In this document: positions 42,051-44,738 of the stretch, one piece after another | Layout of the letters: every line of letters starts with the position of its first letter | Numbering within the stretch: the stretch's first letter is position 1 | Assembly (NCBI GenBank): GCA_947177415.1 | Contig: CAMWUK010000022.1 | Coordinates: forward strand, 1-44,738 | Origin: an uncultured Clostridiaceae bacterium | GTDB lineage: Bacteria; Bacillota; Clostridia; Lachnospirales; Lachnospiraceae | DNA: 44,738 nucleotides | Direction of reading: 5' to 3' | The notes under the pieces: generated by a model | Told to the model about the DNA's origin: nothing | The model's input: only the letters and a program-made list of their open reading frames with translations | Database searches by the model: none | Program-made: the position numbers and the translations under genes

Positions 42051-42678
42051 AGAAATTCCTTGTATTGCTATTACAAACAGGCATCTAGTAGAAAGGAACT
42101 ACTTAGAACAAATTAAAAGAGTGATGAAGCAGAATCCAGAATCCCTTATACTCCGGGAAAAAGATTTGCCAGCAAAAGAATATGAAGAATTGGCAGAACA
42201 AGTGACAGCAATGGGAGAGAAATATGGGATTCCTGTGTTTTTGCATTTTTATGTAGATGTGGCAAAAGGGTTAGGCGTGCCTAACATACATGTACCTTTT
42301 TGGATTTTACAAAAAATGACCGGAGAGGAGAAAAATTTTTTCCAGCAAATTGGGGTATCTGTACATTCTGTGCAGGAGGCAAAGGAAGCACAAAAATTAG
42401 GAGCATCCAGACTGATTGCCGGACATATTTTTGAAACTTCCTGCAAACCGGGATTTCCTCCCAGAGGATTGGATTTCCTATATAGTGTATGTGAAAATGT
42501 AACCATACCTGTATATGCGATTGGCGGAATTACACATAAAAATGCAAAAGAGTGTATTTTAGCTGGAGCAAAGGGAGTTTGCATGATGTCCAATTTTATG
42601 AAAATAGGTAATTTTATAAATAAAGATGTGCATAATCCCCCACTTTTTACAGATACTAACAGCACAACACTAAAATAG
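42025..42678 (+). CDS. thiE: ThiE/TenI family protein (thiamine phosphate synthase-like)
   Basis: 217 residues, TIM barrel. Blocks of the family are IAITNRHL at the start, SVHSVQEAKEAQKLGAS, and GHIFETSCKPGFPPRGLDFL with the phosphate-binding end PVYAIGGI. ThiE couples thiazole phosphate and pyrimidine diphosphate. The usual GQxD pyrophosphate motif is replaced (NIHVPFW region), so this may be the TenI-type thiazole tautomerase instead; I hold both open. The frame overlaps thiH by 26 bases; an internal ATG at 42037 is another possible start. Last gene of the thi operon. Confidence 0.8.
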   Translation: MIMYMCEDEEIPCIAITNRHLVERNYLEQIKRVMKQNPESLILREKDLPAKEYEELAEQVTAMGEKYGIPVFLHFYVDVAKGLGVPNIHVPFWILQKMTGEEKNFFQQIGVSVHSVQEAKEAQKLGASRLIAGHIFETSCKPGFPPRGLDFLYSVCENVTIPVYAIGGITHKNAKECILAGAKGVCMMSNFMKIGNFINKDVHNPPLFTDTNSTTLK

Positions 42679-42717
42679 AAAAACCAAAACGGAGATGTAA
42701 AAAATGGAGGGAAATGT

Positions 42718-43263
42718 ATGAAAGCAACAGGAATCGTAAGAAGAATAGATGAACTTGGCAGGGTGGTTATTCCGAAAGAAATCCGAAGAACCTTGCGAAT
42801 CAGAGAAGGAGATCCATTAGAAATTTTCACAGATCGTAAAGGCGAAATTATTTTAAAAAAATATTCTCCAATCGGCGAACTAAGCACATTTGCAGGACAA
42901 TATGCAGAAGCACTTTCCCAGACAACCGGACATGTGGTATGTATTGTGGATAAAGATCAGATTATTGCAGCTTCTGGAGGAGGAAGAAAAGATATTCTAA
43001 ACCAACCAATTTCACCTAAGTTAGAAGAGACAATTGAAGAGAGAAGTTTGGTAGTAGCCGATAAACAGAGTAAGAACTATAGAGCAGTAGCACCACATTT
43101 GGATGAGTACCAGCAGGAAGTAATTGCTCCAATTATTTGTCAGGGGGATGCTATTGGAGCTGTGGCAATCTTAGCAAAGGACAAGACCCAGACTTTTACA
43201 GAAGTAGAACCTAAATTGGCAGCTGCTGCAGCAAATTTTCTTGGTAAGCAGATGGAGCAGTAA
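42718..43263 (+). CDS. spoVT: Stage V sporulation protein T (SpoVT)
   Basis: A 181-residue AbrB-family regulator of forespore genes. The N-terminal swapped-hairpin DNA-binding domain (GIVRRIDELGRVVIPKEIRR, then GDPLEIFTDRKGEIILKKY) is followed by a GAF-like domain (about 60-180; HVVCIVDKDQIIAASGGGRK, IAPIICQGDAIGAVAIL). This length and pairing distinguish SpoVT from AbrB. GGAGGGA precedes the start. It indicates that the organism forms endospores. It lies 39 bases after thiE; HU and rqcP follow, as commonly seen near the spoVT-yabO region in Clostridia and Bacilli. Confidence 0.95.
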   Translation: MKATGIVRRIDELGRVVIPKEIRRTLRIREGDPLEIFTDRKGEIILKKYSPIGELSTFAGQYAEALSQTTGHVVCIVDKDQIIAASGGGRKDILNQPISPKLEETIEERSLVVADKQSKNYRAVAPHLDEYQQEVIAPIICQGDAIGAVAILAKDKTQTFTEVEPKLAAAAANFLGKQMEQ

Positions 43264-43272
43264 CAATTAAAG

Positions 43273-43305
43273 GTTACTGTTCACACCTATGGTGCTAACA
43301 GTAAC
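43273..43305. repeat. Family 1 short palindrome
   Basis: GTTACTGTTCACACC / GGTGCTAACAGTAAC, 9 bases after the spoVT stop. Confidence 0.8.
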
Positions 43306-43342
43306 TGAGTTCAGCCGGGTTCATTCATAAAGTGCCAGAATA

Positions 43343-43484
43343 GTTACTGTTCACACCTATAGTGCAAACAGTAACAGAATCCATCCTATTTAGAATTCGC
43401 CTTCGGCGAAAGGCTGGATTCTTGGCTGTTCTATGTTCTTGGCACATAGCTTGACAGCAAGTGTCAAGCTTGTGAGTGAACACT
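43343..43484. repeat. Family 1 composite element, right end decayed
   Basis: Same orientation and interior as 39278-39421, including TTCGCC/GGCGAA and CTTGACA/TGTCAAG, but the last bases read GTGAACACTGG instead of GTGAACAGTAAC. Confidence 0.8.
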
Positions 43485-43514
43485 GGTCTAGAATATACAA
43501 ATTGGCTAAAAATA

Positions 43515-43545
43515 GTAACAGTTCAGCTGGGGATTGAACTGTTAC
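43515..43545. repeat. Family 1 short palindrome
   Basis: GTAACAGTTCAG / TTGAACTGTTAC. The three copies within 43273-43545 form a local cluster upstream of HU. Confidence 0.8.
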
Positions 43546-43679
43546 CAAATAGTTAAAAAATTATAACAAAAACCTTGAAATATCAGAAAATAAGGAATAA
43601 ATTTTGCTTTTATTTTATAGGAAAGTTGCACAAAAATAGTAAATTCCTATATTTTTCAAGGGTAATTTTGGAAAATTCC

Positions 43680-43708
43680 TTGACAAATGGTGAAGATAAG
43701 TTTATAAA
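43680..43708 (+). promoter_or_regulatory. Promoter of HU
   Basis: TTGACA, 17 bases, TATAAA, near consensus. The leader is about 130 bases (43715-43845). No named motif in it is known to me. Confidence 0.85.
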
Positions 43709-43845
43709 TAGACATGTAGGCGTTCTAAACCCGTTTCAAATTAAGAAAGAAAGCACTTTCGAGAACTTAGGACGAATTTACGAGATAAGAAAGTGGATGT
43801 CAAGTCCACAGGAAAATTTACAATTTTAAGAGGAGGAGTAAATCC

Positions 43846-44121
43846 ATGAACAAAGCAGAATTAGTTGCAGCAATTGCAGAAAAGACAGAATTATCTAAGA
43901 AAGACTCTGAGAAAGCATTAAAGGCTTTTGTTGATGTTGTTACAGAAGAGTTGACAAAAGGCGAGAAAATCCAATTAGTAGGTTTTGGTACTTTTGAAGT
44001 AGCAGAAAGAGCAGCAAGAGAAGGAAGAAACCCTCAGACAGGTAAAACTATGACAATTCCTGCATCAAAGGCTCCTAAGTTCAAAGCAGGTAAAGCTTTA
44101 AAGGAAGTAATTAACAAATAA
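43846..44121 (+). CDS. hup: DNA-binding protein HU
   Basis: A nucleoid histone-like protein of 91 residues, exactly the usual length. It begins MNKAELVAAIAEKTELSK, has the core GEKIQLVGFGTFEV and the DNA-binding arm region ERAAREGRNPQTGKTM with the tip NPQTG that inserts its proline between bases, and ends FKAGKALKEVINK. GAGGAGG precedes the start. It is highly expressed to judge from the promoter. No second copy is in the window. Confidence 0.97.
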   Translation: MNKAELVAAIAEKTELSKKDSEKALKAFVDVVTEELTKGEKIQLVGFGTFEVAERAAREGRNPQTGKTMTIPASKAPKFKAGKALKEVINK

Positions 44122-44139
44122 GAAATAGGATTTATTTCC

Positions 44140-44176
44140 GGGGTTTTCACATAATTCATGTGGAGACCCCTTTTTT
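44140..44176 (+). terminator. Terminator of HU
   Basis: GGGGTTTTCACAT pairs with ATGTGGAGACCCC, then six T. The family 2 element begins directly at its end. Confidence 0.88.
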
Positions 44177-44353
44177 ACTTTATAGGAAAGTTCGTCCTAT
44201 AAAGTAAAAACGCTCCACTTAGGATGTGCACAGATGCGTAAGGAATATTGTTGCAAAAAAACATGCAACACGCATCTGGCACGCAAAGTGTGCAATCCCA
44301 TCATGAATGAGGGGTTAGGGGGAGCTGATGTGGGCTTGCCCACTTTGTTCTGT
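44177..44353. repeat. Family 2 element, full copy 2
   Basis: Near-identical to 32926-33096 and in the same position relative to a terminator T-tract. Hairpin ACTTTATAGGA/TCCTATAAAGT at the left, GTGGGC/GCCCAC at the right. It lies 36 bases before the rqcP start. Confidence 0.8.
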
Positions 44354-44389
44354 TATTTATATACTTAGATTTAGAGAGGATAGATAAAG

Positions 44390-44629
44390 ATGAGATTAGA
44401 TAAGTTTTTAAAGGTTTCCCGTTTGATAAAAAGAAGAACTGTAGCAAATGAGGCATGTGATGCAGGTCGGGTTACGGTTAATGGTAAAGTTGCGAAAGCT
44501 TCTGTGAGTGTCAAAGCTGGGGATGTAATAGAGATTGGATTCGGAAACAAGAATGTAAAGGTAGAGGTTCTTGATGTGAAGGAAACAGTAAAGAAAGAGG
44601 ATTCTAAGGAGTTGTTTAAATATTTGTAA
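44390..44629 (+). CDS. rqcP: S4 domain RNA-binding protein RqcP (YabO)
   Basis: 79 residues, a single S4 domain: MRLDKFLKVSRLIKRRTVANEA, GRVTVNGKVAKASVSVKAGD, IEIGFGNKNVKVEVLDV. This matches RqcP/Hsp15-like proteins, which bind stalled 50S subunits and assist RqcH in adding C-terminal tails to blocked nascent chains. The gene usually lies before yabP/yabQ/divIC, which would follow outside the window. GAGAGGAT precedes the start. Its stop codon TAA is made by a GTAAC motif, the start of a decayed family 1 palindrome (44628 on). Confidence 0.93.
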   Translation: MRLDKFLKVSRLIKRRTVANEACDAGRVTVNGKVAKASVSVKAGDVIEIGFGNKNVKVEVLDVKETVKKEDSKELFKYL

Positions 44630-44738
44630 CTGTTTAGCCATGCCATTCATATTTTGCCGAAATATACATTATAATTAAAAATATTGTAACTATTCAGAAC
44701 CCCTCATTCGGATTTTTCCAGAATATACATAATATCTA

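Noticed and set aside
30626-43545. CRISPR array
   Set aside because: Repeats are palindromic, widely and irregularly spaced among genes, with no spacer periodicity or cas genes.
56-43545. Integron attC sites
   Set aside because: Ends do not match the RYYYAAC/GTTRRRY consensus and the intervening genes are not short promoterless cassettes; kept only as an analogy.
43575-43829. 84-codon frame upstream of HU
   Set aside because: It spans the consensus HU promoter and leader, has no ribosome site and an unlikely composition; best read as untranslated DNA.

Overview
This window is low-GC DNA (roughly one third G+C) from a Gram-positive, endospore-forming anaerobe. The most likely source is a Lachnospiraceae-type Clostridium. 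The evidence is the SpoVT/HU/RqcP sporulation and housekeeping block, strong AGGAGG-type ribosome sites, TTGACA-N17-TATAAT promoters, several secreted BspA-type leucine-rich-repeat proteins, chemotaxis and c-di-GMP proteins, and an oxygen-independent thiG/thiH thiazole pathway. I cannot name the species from the sequence alone.

Layout. 1-1400: the tail of an upstream gene, then a tyrosine recombinase gene with a structured leader, bracketed by 50-bp inverted repeats. 1444-9006 (minus strand): DUF2207 protein and LemA; an Ig-like/M13 metallopeptidase; then a PadR-DUF2812-CPBP operon with a candidate PadR operator. 9355-14278: a small peptide ORF, a secreted PepSY protein, an N-terminally reduced DUF2207 paralogue, a dCache chemoreceptor preceded by a second copy of the recombinase leader element, and an Xre regulator. 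14433-24756: an ECF sigma factor with its probable anti-sigma, followed by three large secreted LRR proteins (one with an embedded transglutaminase-like domain) and a frameshifted small secreted-protein pseudogene. 25035-30576: an O-acetylserine sulfhydrylase-like enzyme, a short membrane-anchored LRR protein, a lipoprotein and a MacB-like ABC exporter with two different permeases. 30876-37667: a soluble MCP-like protein, a REC-HD-GYP phosphodiesterase, a PerR/Fur regulator, a MshEN-CheX-like protein, a CheY and a PTS-EIIC-EAL fusion, which together form a chemosensory/c-di-GMP island. 37998-44629: a cytoplasmic LRR protein, an unusual tRNA-Glu-like gene with a structured leader, thiS-thiG-thiH-thiE, spoVT, HU and rqcP.

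Intergenic regions are unusually rich in interspersed palindromic elements. Family 1 has GTAAC...GTTAC ends, in short forms of about 30 bp and composite forms of about 145 bp, with at least 14 copies. Family 2 is about 175 bp, with two full copies directly behind terminators and one fragment. Family 3 is a 215-bp inverted-repeat element that seems nested in a family 1 copy. One family 1 copy supplies the C-terminus of an LRR protein. The inverted repeats around the recombinase share the GGTAAC edge of family 1, which suggests, without proving, a link between the recombinase and the repeats.

The least conventional signals are the recombinase cassette with its duplicated leader, and the tRNA-like gene. 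The tRNA has U1:A72, C33 and U73, and its anticodon arm is complementary to its own leader. All functional statements are from reading the sequence; no database search was run.
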